Assembly (NCBI GenBank): GCA_947258435.1
Contig: CAMYID010000004.1
Location: forward strand, 186,001-250,000
Source: an uncultured Alphaproteobacteria bacterium
GTDB lineage: Bacteria; Pseudomonadota; Alphaproteobacteria; UBA11222
Direction of reading: 5' to 3'
DNA: 64,000 nucleotides
In this document: positions 1 to 8,506 of the stretch, piece by piece
Position numbering within the stretch: the stretch's first letter is position 1
Layout: every line of letters begins with the position of its first letter
Notes under the pieces: generated by a model
Seen by the model: only the letters and a program-made list of their open reading frames with translations
The model's database searches: none
Told to the model about the DNA's origin: nothing
Program-made: the position numbers and the translations under genes

Positions 1-1
1 G

Positions 2-517
2 GGCTGGGGAGAGACGGCCTATTCGGGGGTGACATTCCCGCTTGTCAAACCCGCGCTTGAGCATGTGGCGCGGCTTGGCTATCGCCGTATCATTGTGTTC
101 CCTTACTTTCTGTTTACCGGTGTGCTGGTCAAGCGGATCTATGCCCAGACCGATGCGGTGGCGGCGCGGCATCCGGCTATCGAATTCATTAAAGCCGGAT
201 ATCTCAACGACCATCCGCTTGTGCTCGATACCTTTGCGGAGCGGGCATTGGATATTCTTGGCGAGCGCAACAATATGAATTGCCAGCTTTGCAAGTATCG
301 CGAACAGGTGCTGGGGTTCGAGGCGGAGGTCGGGTTGCCGCAGGAAAGTCATCACCATCATGTGGAAGGGATTGGCACAGGCGCGGTTTCGCCACCTGCC
401 GGTGAACAGGGGCAGCCGCATGGGCATGATCATGAGCACGCCCATACCCATACCCATCATCCCTATCCGTTTGCCGATCACCCGCATGGGCCGGTCACGC
501 TGACGGAAAAGGATTGA
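2..517 (+). CDS. cbiX: Sirohydrochlorin cobaltochelatase CbiX, C-terminal part (partial, 5' end outside window)
   Basis: The frame is open at the first bases of the window, so only the C-terminal part is present. CbiX inserts cobalt into sirohydrochlorin, the early metal step of the oxygen-independent cobalamin route. Visible features are a chelatase-fold segment (GYRRIIVFPYFLFTGVLVKR), a Cys-x2-Cys pair in NMNCQLCKY as in long CbiX proteins, where these cysteines are linked to an iron-sulfur centre, and a long tail very rich in His (HGHDHEHAHTHTHH) that probably binds or stores metal. The downstream corrin genes follow at once on the same strand. It could be a shorter CbiX form, since the N-terminal half is not visible. 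The family call is firm. Confidence 0.9.
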   Translation, partial: GWGETAYSGVTFPLVKPALEHVARLGYRRIIVFPYFLFTGVLVKRIYAQTDAVAARHPAIEFIKAGYLNDHPLVLDTFAERALDILGERNNMNCQLCKYREQVLGFEAEVGLPQESHHHHVEGIGTGAVSPPAGEQGQPHGHDHEHAHTHTHHPYPFADHPHGPVTLTEKD

Positions 518-541
518 TGAGCAAACGGGCAGGCAGCGGTG

Positions 542-1177
542 ATGCGTGAATTTGACTATCTGCGCGATCCCGAGGCGATCTACCGCGCCTCTTTCGCGGC
601 CATCGACCAGGTGGCGGACTGGGGCGGGATCGATACGGATATGGTGCCGGTTTATCGGCGGCTCGTGCATGCCTGTGGCATGGCCGATATCCTGTCCGAT
701 CTGCGTCACGGTAATGATATCGCCGCCGCCGCATCCGCCGCACTTGTTGCCGGTATGCCCGTAATTACCGATTGCGAGATGGTCGCCCATGGCATCATTC
801 GCCGCTTTCTGCCCGCCGAAAATCCGGTTCTCTGTTTCCTTAACCGCGACGGGGTTGCCGAGCATGCGCGACAGTTGGGCACAACCCGCTCGGCAGCCGC
901 AATTGCGCGGGCGGGGGCAGAGCTGGAGGGGGCGGTGATCGCCATTGGCAATGCGCCGACAGCCCTGTTTGCGCTGCTTGAGACGATGGCACAGGAAGGG
1001 TATCGACCGGCTGCAATCCTCGGTTTCCCGGTCGGCTTCATCGGCGCGGCGGAATCCAAACAGGCACTGGTTGAGCATCATCGGGGCGTTGGTTATGTGA
1101 CGCTTCTGGGGCAGCGCGGGGGCAGTGCACTGGCTGCTGCGGCCGTTAATGCGCTTGCGGTGGAGAGTGTGCGGTGA
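542..1177 (+). CDS. cobH: Precorrin-8X methylmutase (CobH/CbiC)
   Basis: This enzyme moves the C-11 methyl group to C-12, turning (cobalt-)precorrin-8 into (hydrogeno)cobyrinic acid. From ATG 542 the protein is 211 aa, usual for the family, and starts with the typical REFDYLRDP segment. The catalytic histidine in RLVHACGMAD falls at residue 43, the position known for CobH, which favours ATG 542 over the adjacent GTG 539. The NAPTALFALLE and GFPVGFIGAAESK segments are characteristic. It follows cbiX by 24 nt. An 11-codon frame starts with ATG at 517, overlaps the cbiX stop and ends at 549, past the cobH start, which may couple translation. The next gene overlaps by 4 nt. Confidence 0.95.
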   Translation: MREFDYLRDPEAIYRASFAAIDQVADWGGIDTDMVPVYRRLVHACGMADILSDLRHGNDIAAAASAALVAGMPVITDCEMVAHGIIRRFLPAENPVLCFLNRDGVAEHARQLGTTRSAAAIARAGAELEGAVIAIGNAPTALFALLETMAQEGYRPAAILGFPVGFIGAAESKQALVEHHRGVGYVTLLGQRGGSALAAAAVNALAVESVR

Positions 1178-2382
1178 GCGCATGGCTCAGCATCGTTGGT
1201 ATAGGCGAGGACGGTTTGGCCGGACTTGCCCCCACCGCCCGTGCCCGGCTTGCCGATGCGCGGCTGATTGTCGGCGGTGCACGACATCTTTCGCTGTTGC
1301 CCGCCGATGACGAGCGCCCGCGCCTCGTCTGGGAGAGCCCGCTTTCAAAGACAGTCGAGCAGCTGCTGACATATCGTGGGACCCCGGTCGTGGTGCTTGC
1401 AACCGGTGATCCGCTGCATTGCGGGATCGGCGTGACTTTGCTGCGGCATCTGCCCGTGTGCGAAATGACGATCCTGCCGGGGCTGTCCGCCTTCACACTG
1501 GCTTGCGCAAGGCTTGGCTGGGACCGTGAAACAGTCACAACTATGAGCCTGCATGGCCGTGCCTTTGACCGGCTGAACCGAGAATTGGCGCCAAACCGGT
1601 GTCTTCTTCTGTTAAGTGAAGATGCGGCGACACCGGCCGCGGTTGCGGCGCGGCTGACCGAAACAGGTTTTGGCGACAGCGTCATGCATGTGTTTGAGCA
1701 TATGGGCGGACCGAAGGAGCGCCATATCGAGGGGGTGGCTGCGCATTGGGATGCGGAACCGGGGGCCGACCTCAATACAATTGCGGTTGACTGCCGTGCC
1801 GCACACACGGCGCGCATTTTTTCACGCGCGCCGGGATTACCCGATAATGCCTTCACCCATGACGGGCAGTTGACCAAGGCGGAAATTCGCGCGGTCACGC
1901 TTGCCGCGCTTGTGCCGTTGCCGGGCCAGCTATTGTGGGATGTGGGAGCGGGATCGGGTGCTGTCGCCATCGAATGGCTGCGTGCAGCGTCCGACAGCCT
2001 CGCCATCGCGATCGAGGATGTTGCCGCGCGCCGTGCCATGATCGAACGCAATGCGGCTGCATTAGGTGTGCCGGGGTTGCAGATCGTTGCGGGGCGGGCA
2101 CCGGAAGCGCTGACCGGGCTGCCGGTACCTGATGCGGTTTTTATCGGCGGGGGTGCAGTTGTTTCAGGTCTGTTTGAATCCTGCTGGCAGGCGTTGAAAC
2201 CCGGCGGGCGGCTTGTCGCCAATCTTGTCACGCTGGAAGGGGAAGCGGCCGCGCTTGGCTGGCATGCCGCTCATGGGGGCGAGTTGCGCAGACTGGCTGT
2301 CAGCCGGGCGGAAGCAATCGGCGGTCGCATTGGTTGGAAACCGCTGCGGCCGGTTACTCAGTATATAGTGCGGAAAATATGA
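1174..2382 (+). CDS. cobL: Bifunctional precorrin-6Y C5,15-methyltransferase (decarboxylating), CbiE-CbiT fusion (CobL)
   Basis: CobL methylates precorrin-6Y at C-5 and C-15 and decarboxylates the acetate side chain at C-12. It has 402 aa and two domains. Residues about 1-205 are a tetrapyrrole methylase of CbiE type (ATGDPLHCGIG, LPGLSAF). Residues about 220-402 are a Rossmann methyltransferase of CbiT type with SAM motif WDVGAGSGAVAIEW and VFIGGGAV. The GTG start overlaps the cobH stop in a GTGA, and its own stop overlaps the cobI ATG in an ATGA, so translational coupling is likely. The fused form is common in alphaproteobacteria. Confidence 0.95.
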   Translation: MSAWLSIVGIGEDGLAGLAPTARARLADARLIVGGARHLSLLPADDERPRLVWESPLSKTVEQLLTYRGTPVVVLATGDPLHCGIGVTLLRHLPVCEMTILPGLSAFTLACARLGWDRETVTTMSLHGRAFDRLNRELAPNRCLLLLSEDAATPAAVAARLTETGFGDSVMHVFEHMGGPKERHIEGVAAHWDAEPGADLNTIAVDCRAAHTARIFSRAPGLPDNAFTHDGQLTKAEIRAVTLAALVPLPGQLLWDVGAGSGAVAIEWLRAASDSLAIAIEDVAARRAMIERNAAALGVPGLQIVAGRAPEALTGLPVPDAVFIGGGAVVSGLFESCWQALKPGGRLVANLVTLEGEAAALGWHAAHGGELRRLAVSRAEAIGGRIGWKPLRPVTQYIVRKI

Positions 2383-3083
2383 CAGGAATTCTTTACGGGC
2401 TTGGCGTTGGCCCGGGTGATCCGGAACTCATTACGCTGAAGGCGCATCGGATTTTGCGTTCTGTACCGGTGGTTGCCTATCCCGCGCCCGATCAGGGCGA
2501 CAGCCTCGCGCGTGCCATTGTCGCGGACTATTTTCCTGGCGGGCAGACCGAAATCGTTATCCGTACGCCAATGTCGCTCAACCGGTTTCCCGCGCTTGAG
2601 GTTTATGACAAGGCGGCAGCCGAGGTCGGGACCCATCTCGATGCAGGGCGCGACGTCGCGATTCTGTGTGAAGGGGATCCGTTCTTCTATGGCTCCTTCA
2701 TGTATCTTTATGCGCGGCTCGCGGAATGCTATCAGGTGGAAATTGTACCCGGCGTGTCCTCGCTCATGGCTTGTGCGGCGCGGACAGCTGCGCCGCTTGC
2801 CGCGCGCAATGACATTCTTGCCGTGCTGCCTGCCTTATTGCCGACAGCCGAGCTTGAAGCCCGCATTGCCGCGGCCGACGGGGTAGCGATTCTCAAAGTC
2901 GGTAAGCATTTTTCGAAAATCCGTGATCTTGTGGTCACTATGGGCATTGCCGAACATTGCCGGTATGTCGAACGTGCAACCATGGCATCCGAGCGGATCC
3001 TGCCGCTCGATGCGGTCGTGCCCGACACGGTACCCTATTTTTCGATGATCCTGATCCATAAGCGCGGGCAAGCCTGGCAATGA
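2379..3083 (+). CDS. cobI: Precorrin-2 C20-methyltransferase (CobI/CbiL)
   Basis: This SAM-dependent tetrapyrrole methylase adds the C-20 methyl to (cobalt-)precorrin-2. From ATG 2379 it has 234 aa and begins with the expected GILYGLGVGPGDPELITLKA. The frame extends 15 codons upstream, but those overlap the end of cobL and lie outside the domain, so I chose the ATG that overlaps the cobL stop in an ATGA. Family segments include CEGDPFFYGSFMYL and VPGVSSLMACAART, and AILKVGKHF near the C terminus. Its stop overlaps the next start by 4 nt. Confidence 0.94.
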   Translation: MTGILYGLGVGPGDPELITLKAHRILRSVPVVAYPAPDQGDSLARAIVADYFPGGQTEIVIRTPMSLNRFPALEVYDKAAAEVGTHLDAGRDVAILCEGDPFFYGSFMYLYARLAECYQVEIVPGVSSLMACAARTAAPLAARNDILAVLPALLPTAELEARIAAADGVAILKVGKHFSKIRDLVVTMGIAEHCRYVERATMASERILPLDAVVPDTVPYFSMILIHKRGQAWQ

Positions 3084-4876
3084 CAACGAATATTGCGATC
3101 ATCCAGCTGGGTCCGGGAAGCGCGGAGTTGGCGGTTCAGATTAAAGAAGTGCTTCGGGGCGCGGAAATTCACTGCCGGGCAGGTGCCGGGAAAGGCGATG
3201 TCGGTTTTACCGAGATCGGTGCACATCTGCGAGCCCTGTTCGCACAAGGCCGACCGATTGTCGGGATCTGCGCCTCCGCAATCCTGATCCGCTGTCTCGC
3301 CGGTCGGTTGAGCGACAAGACTGCCGAACCACCCGTGATTGCCGTGGCGGAAGACGGCTCGGCGGTTGTGCCGCTGCTTGGGGGGCATGGGGGCGCAAAC
3401 AAACTGGCGCGGCAGCTTGCCCTTGCGCTTGGTTCGGTGGCAGCGATTACCACTGCCAGCGAGACGCGCTTCGGGATCGCCCTTGATGAACCGCCCGAAG
3501 GGTATCGCCTCGCCGACCGGTCATTGGTCAAGCCTTTCGTCGCACAATTGCTGGCCGGCGCGCGCTGCCGCCTTGAAGGGGAGGCAGACTGGCTGCGGCA
3601 GTCCGACTTGCCAACTGCCGATGAGGGCGCGTTAACGATTGCGGTAACCGATCAGGCGGCGTGTCCTGGACGCGACAGGCTTGTTTACCATCCTGCAAAT
3701 CTTGCCCTGGGCGTGGGCTGCGCCCGCGATGCGGACCCTGCGGAGCTGATTGCGCTTGTCCGCGACAGCCTGGCGGATGCGGGGCTTAGCCCGCTGTCGA
3801 TTGCCGGCATTTTCTCGATCGATGTGAAGGCGGATGAAGGGGCCATGCATGCACTGGCCGCGGAGTTGGGCGTGCCCGCACGGTTTTTCACTCCCGACCG
3901 GCTGGAAGAAGAGCGACCGCGGCTTGCCAATCCTTCAGAGCTGGTTTTTGCGGAAGTGGGTTGCCATGGTGTGGCGGAAGGGGCTGCACTTGCGGCGGCG
4001 GGGGGAGAGGCAGATCTCATCCTGCCGAAACGGAAAAGTACCAATGCGACCTGCGCGGTGGCGCGCGCGCCCACCCCGATCGATGCGCAGGCGTGTGGGC
4101 GGGGCCGGGGGCAGCTTGCGATTATCGGTATCGGGCCGGGTAAAGATGACTGGCGTACGCCTGAGGCAAGCGTGCTTGTTGGACGGGCAGAATGTCTTGT
4201 CGGTTATGGATTATATCTCGATCTGCTGGGGGAGCTTGCTGACGGGAAAGAGCGGCATGAATTTCCCTTGGGGGCAGAGGAGGCGCGGGTGCGGGCCGCG
4301 CTTGACCTTGCTGCGGAAGGGCGCGATGTAGCGCTGATTTCATCAGGGGATGCGGGGATTTATGCAATGGCGAGCCTCGCATTTGAGTTGCTTGCAACCG
4401 CGCAGAATCCGGGCTGGGCGCGTATTGCTGTGCGTGTCGCGCCCGGTATTTCCGCGCTGCAGGCCGCCGCCGCCCGCGCTGGCGCGCCGCTTGGCCATGA
4501 TTTCTGCGCAATCTCTTTGTCAGACCTGCTGACGCCATGGGGTGCGATCCGTAAGCGGATCGAAGCTGCGGCTGTGGGAGATTTTGTGGTCGCGTTCTAC
4601 AATCCGGCATCGAAGAAAAGACGCCATCAGCTTGATGAAGCCATGACTGTTTTGCGCGCGCATCGGCCCGATGATACGCCGGTCATCCTTGCGCGTAATC
4701 TTGGCCGTACGGAAGAACATATTGTCTTTACGACTATTGCCGCATTCGATTCCGATCAAGTGGATATGCTGACGCTTGTGATGGTGGGGGCATCGAGCAC
4801 GCGCCGGATCAGCCAGGGCCATAGCGGGGAATGGGTGTTTACCCCGCGCGGATATGAAGGGAAAAACAATTCGTGA
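3080..4876 (+). CDS. cobJ: Fused cobalt-precorrin-5A hydrolase (CbiG) / precorrin-3B C17-methyltransferase (CobJ/CbiH)
   Basis: One 598-aa chain carries two activities. Residues 1 to about 340 are CbiG-like: an N-terminal segment with [16 protein letters not shown], a middle part, and a CobE/CbiG C-terminal domain with [10 protein letters not shown] and [13 protein letters not shown]. This part opens the ring-A delta-lactone and releases the C-20 fragment as acetaldehyde in the cobalt-early route. Residues about 350-598 are CobJ/CbiH ([41 protein letters not shown]), which methylates C-17 and contracts the ring. The two halves act at or near ring contraction. The start overlaps cobI in an ATGA and the stop overlaps cobM in a GTGA. 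Similar fusions are known; this one is full length and undamaged. Confidence 0.93.
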   Translation: MTTNIAIIQLGPGSAELAVQIKEVLRGAEIHCRAGAGKGDVGFTEIGAHLRALFAQGRPIVGICASAILIRCLAGRLSDKTAEPPVIAVAEDGSAVVPLLGGHGGANKLARQLALALGSVAAITTASETRFGIALDEPPEGYRLADRSLVKPFVAQLLAGARCRLEGEADWLRQSDLPTADEGALTIAVTDQAACPGRDRLVYHPANLALGVGCARDADPAELIALVRDSLADAGLSPLSIAGIFSIDVKADEGAMHALAAELGVPARFFTPDRLEEERPRLANPSELVFAEVGCHGVAEGAALAAAGGEADLILPKRKSTNATCAVARAPTPIDAQACGRGRGQLAIIGIGPGKDDWRTPEASVLVGRAECLVGYGLYLDLLGELADGKERHEFPLGAEEARVRAALDLAAEGRDVALISSGDAGIYAMASLAFELLATAQNPGWARIAVRVAPGISALQAAAARAGAPLGHDFCAISLSDLLTPWGAIRKRIEAAAVGDFVVAFYNPASKKRRHQLDEAMTVLRAHRPDDTPVILARNLGRTEEHIVFTTIAAFDSDQVDMLTLVMVGASSTRRISQGHSGEWVFTPRGYEGKNNS

Positions 4877-5637
4877 CGGTTTACTTTATCGGCGCGGGGC
4901 CGGGCGCGCCCGATCTTCTGACCCTGCGTGGGCGCGATCTTATTGCGCGCTGTCCGGTCTGCCTGTATGCCGGTTCGCTGGTGCCCAAGGAGGTGATTGC
5001 CTTTGCCCCTGCCGATGCGCGCATTGTGGATAGCGCGCCGCTCAATCTAGATGAAATCATGGCCGAAATCGCTGCAGCCCACGCCCGGGGAGAGGATGTT
5101 GCACGGGTGCATTCGGGCGATCCGTCGATTTATGGGGCGATTGGCGAACAAATCCGCCGGCTTGCGGATCTGGGGATCGCTTATGAAATCTGCCCCGGTG
5201 TCCCGGCATTCGCTGCCGCCGCCGCAGCTCTGGGTAGCGAGTTGACGCTACCTGACATCAGTCAGACAATCATCCTGACACGGACGAGTATGAAGGCGTC
5301 CGCCATGCCGCAGGGTGAAGCGCTGGCGCGGCTTGGTGCCTCGCGCGCGACACTCGCAATACATCTGTCGGTACGCAATTTACGCGCCGTGGTAGATGAT
5401 CTGACCCCGCATTATGGGGCGGATTGCCCGGTTGCTGTCATCTATCGTGCAAGTTGGCCCGATGAACAGATCGTGCGCGGGACATTGTCCGATATTCGCG
5501 CAAAGGTACGGGCGGAAAAGATCACCCGCACCGCGCTCATTCTGGTGGGGGCGGTGCTCGATGCCCAGGATTACCGCGATTCGGCGCTGTATGACCCGGC
5601 CCATGCGCATATTCTGCGCCATGCCCATAAGAGTTAG
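4873..5637 (+). CDS. cobM: Precorrin-4 C11-methyltransferase (CobM/CbiF)
   Basis: CobM transfers a methyl group from SAM to C-11 of (cobalt-)precorrin-4. The 254-aa protein opens with [20 protein letters not shown] and has [25 protein letters not shown] and [15 protein letters not shown], all typical of the family. The start is GTG, overlapping the previous stop by 4 nt. It is the last gene of this + strand run. It meets cobK tail to tail with 19 nt between the stops, and I see no clear terminator there. Confidence 0.95.
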   Translation: MTVYFIGAGPGAPDLLTLRGRDLIARCPVCLYAGSLVPKEVIAFAPADARIVDSAPLNLDEIMAEIAAAHARGEDVARVHSGDPSIYGAIGEQIRRLADLGIAYEICPGVPAFAAAAAALGSELTLPDISQTIILTRTSMKASAMPQGEALARLGASRATLAIHLSVRNLRAVVDDLTPHYGADCPVAVIYRASWPDEQIVRGTLSDIRAKVRAEKITRTALILVGAVLDAQDYRDSALYDPAHAHILRHAHKS

Positions 5638-5656
5638 TCTGCCTGCCCGATCAAAC

Positions 5657-6415
5657 TCATCCGCTTGACTGTTGCCTAACCCAAGCAAGCGTATCGTCGA
5701 TTGTTGTCGAAGTGGTGCTGTCTGGCGGGGCAGGGGGGCGATCAATCATCACGACCGGAAGGCCAAGCAGGCGGGCGGCCGCAATCTTCCCATAGGTTGC
5801 GTTGCCACCGCTGTTCTTGGTGACCAGACAATCAATCCTTTCCTTGCGTAGAAGCGCGGCCTCGTCCGCCGCGTCAAAGGGGCCGCGCGCGGAAATCCAG
5901 CGATGCCGCGCGGGCGCTGTGTCTGGATCGGGCTGCTCGATCGAGCGGATCAGGAACGATCGGTCACGGCAGTTTGCATAGGCACCGATCTCCTTGCGGC
6001 CTATGGCAAGAAAGACGCGCATACCATAGCCTGGCAGCATCTGTGCAGCTTGTTGATGACTGGCAGCCGCGATCCATCGATCGCCTGCCTGCTTCGACCA
6101 GGGGGGACGGTTGAACCGCAGTAACGGTAGCCCGGTTTGCTGCGCAGCCGCATGAGCATGGAAGGTGATCTGTGCGGCGTAGGGATGGCTTGCATCGATC
6201 AGCAGGGCAACCCGCTCTCGTGTGAGATAGTCGGCAAGCCCTTGCGTGCCACCAAAGCCGCCGGTCCGCACTTTCCCCGCGCCGGGCAGGGCGGGGGTGC
6301 GGGTCGCGCCTGACAGCGAAAGCCTTACGTCCCGGTACCCTGATTGCACAAGGCGTTCGACGAGGGTCCGCGCCTCCCCGGTTCCTCCCAGAATGAGGAT
6401 CGGGCGTGCTGCCAT
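5657..6415 (-). CDS. cobK: Precorrin-6A reductase (CobK/CbiJ)
   Basis: CobK uses NADPH to reduce (cobalt-)precorrin-6A to 6B. The chain has 252 aa from ATG 6415. It begins MAARPILILGGTGEARTL, the family's dinucleotide-binding loop, and includes LLIDASHPYAAQ, SARGPFDAADEAALL and CLVTKNSGGNATYGK. Three in-frame ATGs stand 15 nt apart (6445, 6430, 6415), made by a short duplication of ATGGTTGARGCA. The first overlaps the cbiD stop, so the true start could be up to 10 codons earlier. It is transcribed after cbiD and convergent with cobM. Confidence 0.93.
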   Translation of the reverse strand: MAARPILILGGTGEARTLVERLVQSGYRDVRLSLSGATRTPALPGAGKVRTGGFGGTQGLADYLTRERVALLIDASHPYAAQITFHAHAAAQQTGLPLLRFNRPPWSKQAGDRWIAAASHQQAAQMLPGYGMRVFLAIGRKEIGAYANCRDRSFLIRSIEQPDPDTAPARHRWISARGPFDAADEAALLRKERIDCLVTKNSGGNATYGKIAAARLLGLPVVMIDRPPAPPDSTTSTTIDDTLAWVRQQSSG

Positions 6416-6437
6416 TGCTGCCTCAACCATTATTGCT

Positions 6438-7523
6438 TCAACCATTGCTCCGGCCTGCAAGCTGTCCCTGCCGGTCGAAGATCAGTATCTCGATTGCGAT
6501 CTGGGGGCCTGCGATTTGCCGGGCCTGATCCGCCGCGCGCCGCGCGACAAGATCGGCAAGCGGTATTTTCGCCGCCTCAGCCATTTGCAAAATCTGCATG
6601 CCGCTATTGGCCGATGCGCAGCGCGCCGCAAGTTCAGTGCCGCCGCCCAGGCTGGTCACCGCATCGGCAAGCCATTTCCGATCGAGACTACTGCGTCCTG
6701 AATGCAGGTCGAGATGACCTTGCGCGAGTTTTGCAAGTTTGGCAAAGCCGCCGGCAATGGTCAGATGTGGCACCGGATGCCGGCGGAGATATTTGAGAAG
6801 TCCGCCTGCGAAATCCCCCATATCGATAAGTGCGGTGTCGGGCAGGTGGTAAAGCGCCCGCACCGCCGATTCAGAAGTCGACCCGGTCGCCGCCGCCACA
6901 TGCGACAACCCCGCCGCGCGGCACACATCGACCCCGCGATGGATCGAGGCGATCCAGGCGGCGCAGGAAAACGGCACAACCACCCCGGTGGTGCCAAGAA
7001 CCGACAATCCACCCACAATTCCAAGCCGCCCGTTCAACGTATGGCGGGCAAGCTCCGCCCCGTCGGGGATGCTGATTTCGATCTCCACATCGCCGGGCAC
7101 GTCGTGGCGGGCGGCCAGTTCTGCGACCGTCTCGCGCATCAGTTGTCGCGGTACCGGATTGATCGCGGGCTCACCGGGCGGAACAGGCAGACCCGGACGG
7201 GTGACAGTGCCCACCCCGGTTCCCGCGCGAAAGTGAATGCCGGTACCTGGCGCTGCATGACGCACTGTTGCAAGGATCAGCGCCTTATGGGTCACATCGG
7301 GGTCATCACCCGCATCCTTGATGATACCGGCCATCGCGAAATCAGGCTCAAGTTGCTGGCGGGCGAGTGCAAATTCCGGGCATTGTCCGCGTGGGAGTGT
7401 TATACGGACCGGATCGGGAAATGTGCCGGTCAAAAGCGCGCTAAAGGCGGCGCGTGTCGCCGCGGTGGCGCAGGCGCCGGTTGTCCAGCCGCGGCGGAGC
7501 GGCGATGTGGGTTTGCCGATCAT
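6438..7523 (-). CDS. cbiD: Cobalt-precorrin-5B C1-methyltransferase (CbiD)
   Basis: CbiD methylates C-1 of cobalt-precorrin-5B in the anaerobic pathway. From ATG 7523 it has 361 aa and starts MIGKPTSPLRRGWTTGACATAA, the usual N terminus. Other family segments are DDPDVTHKA, GTGVGTVTRPGL, PGDVEIEISIPDGAE and GTTGVVVPFS. The frame continues upstream to 7601 with a hydrophobic stretch, but this reaches to within 15 nt of the divergent cobA start and is not part of the family, so I rejected it. Its presence, with CbiG and CbiX and without CobF, CobG or CobN here, argues for the early-cobalt route. Confidence 0.93.
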   Translation of the reverse strand: MIGKPTSPLRRGWTTGACATAATRAAFSALLTGTFPDPVRITLPRGQCPEFALARQQLEPDFAMAGIIKDAGDDPDVTHKALILATVRHAAPGTGIHFRAGTGVGTVTRPGLPVPPGEPAINPVPRQLMRETVAELAARHDVPGDVEIEISIPDGAELARHTLNGRLGIVGGLSVLGTTGVVVPFSCAAWIASIHRGVDVCRAAGLSHVAAATGSTSESAVRALYHLPDTALIDMGDFAGGLLKYLRRHPVPHLTIAGGFAKLAKLAQGHLDLHSGRSSLDRKWLADAVTSLGGGTELAARCASANSGMQILQMAEAAKIPLADLVARRAADQARQIAGPQIAIEILIFDRQGQLAGRSNG

Positions 7524-7615
7524 GACATGTTTATAGAAACGGGTGCGCTTGGTGGCTATTAAAAGCAGCAGTAATATTGCAATCAGTCTTTCGCCCGCCA
7601 CATTGGGAGTTTGTT

Positions 7616-8470
7616 ATGGCGGATCTGCGTGATGCCTTATCTGTGGATTTACCGGAGTTTGAGCCGGGATGGGTCTGGCTTGTCGGGGCGGGACCGGGTG
7701 ATCCGGGGCTGCTGACCCTGCATGCACTGCACGGGCTGCGGCAGGCCGATGTGATCGTGTATGATGCGCTGGTCGACAGCAGTGTGCTGAAACTTGCAGG
7801 TCCCAATGCCGCGCTCGAATATGCCGGTAAGCGCGGCGGTCGTCCCTCGCCGCAGCAGCCCGATATTTCCAACCGGCTTGTGACATTGGCGCGGCAGAAA
7901 TTACGGGTCTTGCGGCTTAAGGGCGGCGATCCTTTTGTGTTCGGCCGGGGTGGGGAAGAAGCGCTGACCCTGACCCAGAACGGCATCCCCTACCGGGTGG
8001 TGCCGGGCATTACCGCCGGCATTGGCGGGCTTGGCTATGCCGGAATTCCCGTGACCCACCGGAATATCAACTCCGCTGTCACCTTCGTGACCGGACATGC
8101 GGCCCACGGAGATGTGCCTGGCGATCTTGACTGGGCCGCGATTGCGCGCGGTTCGCCGGTAATTGTCATCTATATGGCGCTGCGGCAGATGCAGGCGATC
8201 GCCGAGCGGTTGATTGCTGCGGGTCGTAGCTGGTCGGAGCCTGTGGCTATCGTCTCCAAGGCGACGACATCGCAGCAGCAGGTGGTGATCAGCGACCTTG
8301 CCAATTGCGCGGCTGACGCTGAAGCGCGTGAAATCCAGCCACCGGTTATGATTGTTGTGGGGCAGGTTGTGCGGTTGCAGGGCGGGCTCGACTGGGTTGG
8401 CGCGCTGGCCGGTCACAAACTCGATCCCGATCCGCTTGGGCTTGAGAAGACGGACAAGCCCGCTTCCTGA
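7616..8470 (+). CDS. cobA: Uroporphyrinogen-III C-methyltransferase (SUMT)
   Basis: SUMT methylates uroporphyrinogen III at C-2 and C-7 to give precorrin-2, the branch point to cobalamin and siroheme. From ATG 7616 the protein has 284 aa. GGGAG at 7605-7609 lies 6 nt before this ATG, which supports it over the in-frame upstream start at 7577. Motifs are VWLVGAGPGDPGLLTLHALH, YDALVDSSVL, GGDPFVFGRGGEEA and GIPVTHR. The N terminus has about 20 extra residues before the catalytic fold, as in some fused or longer SUMTs, but no CysG oxidase domain. It is divergent from cbiD, and the 92-nt gap must hold both promoters. cobB follows 36 nt downstream. Confidence 0.95.
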   Translation: MADLRDALSVDLPEFEPGWVWLVGAGPGDPGLLTLHALHGLRQADVIVYDALVDSSVLKLAGPNAALEYAGKRGGRPSPQQPDISNRLVTLARQKLRVLRLKGGDPFVFGRGGEEALTLTQNGIPYRVVPGITAGIGGLGYAGIPVTHRNINSAVTFVTGHAAHGDVPGDLDWAAIARGSPVIVIYMALRQMQAIAERLIAAGRSWSEPVAIVSKATTSQQQVVISDLANCAADAEAREIQPPVMIVVGQVVRLQGGLDWVGALAGHKLDPDPLGLEKTDKPAS

Positions 8471-8506
8471 CCGGGTGGTTTGCGCAGTGAACAGGGGCTT
8501 GCAGTG

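Noticed and set aside
1146-2231. 361-codon open frame on the - strand
   Set aside because: It lies fully over cobL in antisense; its amino-acid make-up (Ser/Ala/Arg-rich) is that of a shadow of high-GC coding sequence and shows no domain.
7524-7615. Cobalamin riboswitch between cbiD and cobA
   Set aside because: Only GCCACATTGGGAG vaguely resembles aptamer pieces; the GGGAA and GCAACTGT core is absent and 92 nt is too short.
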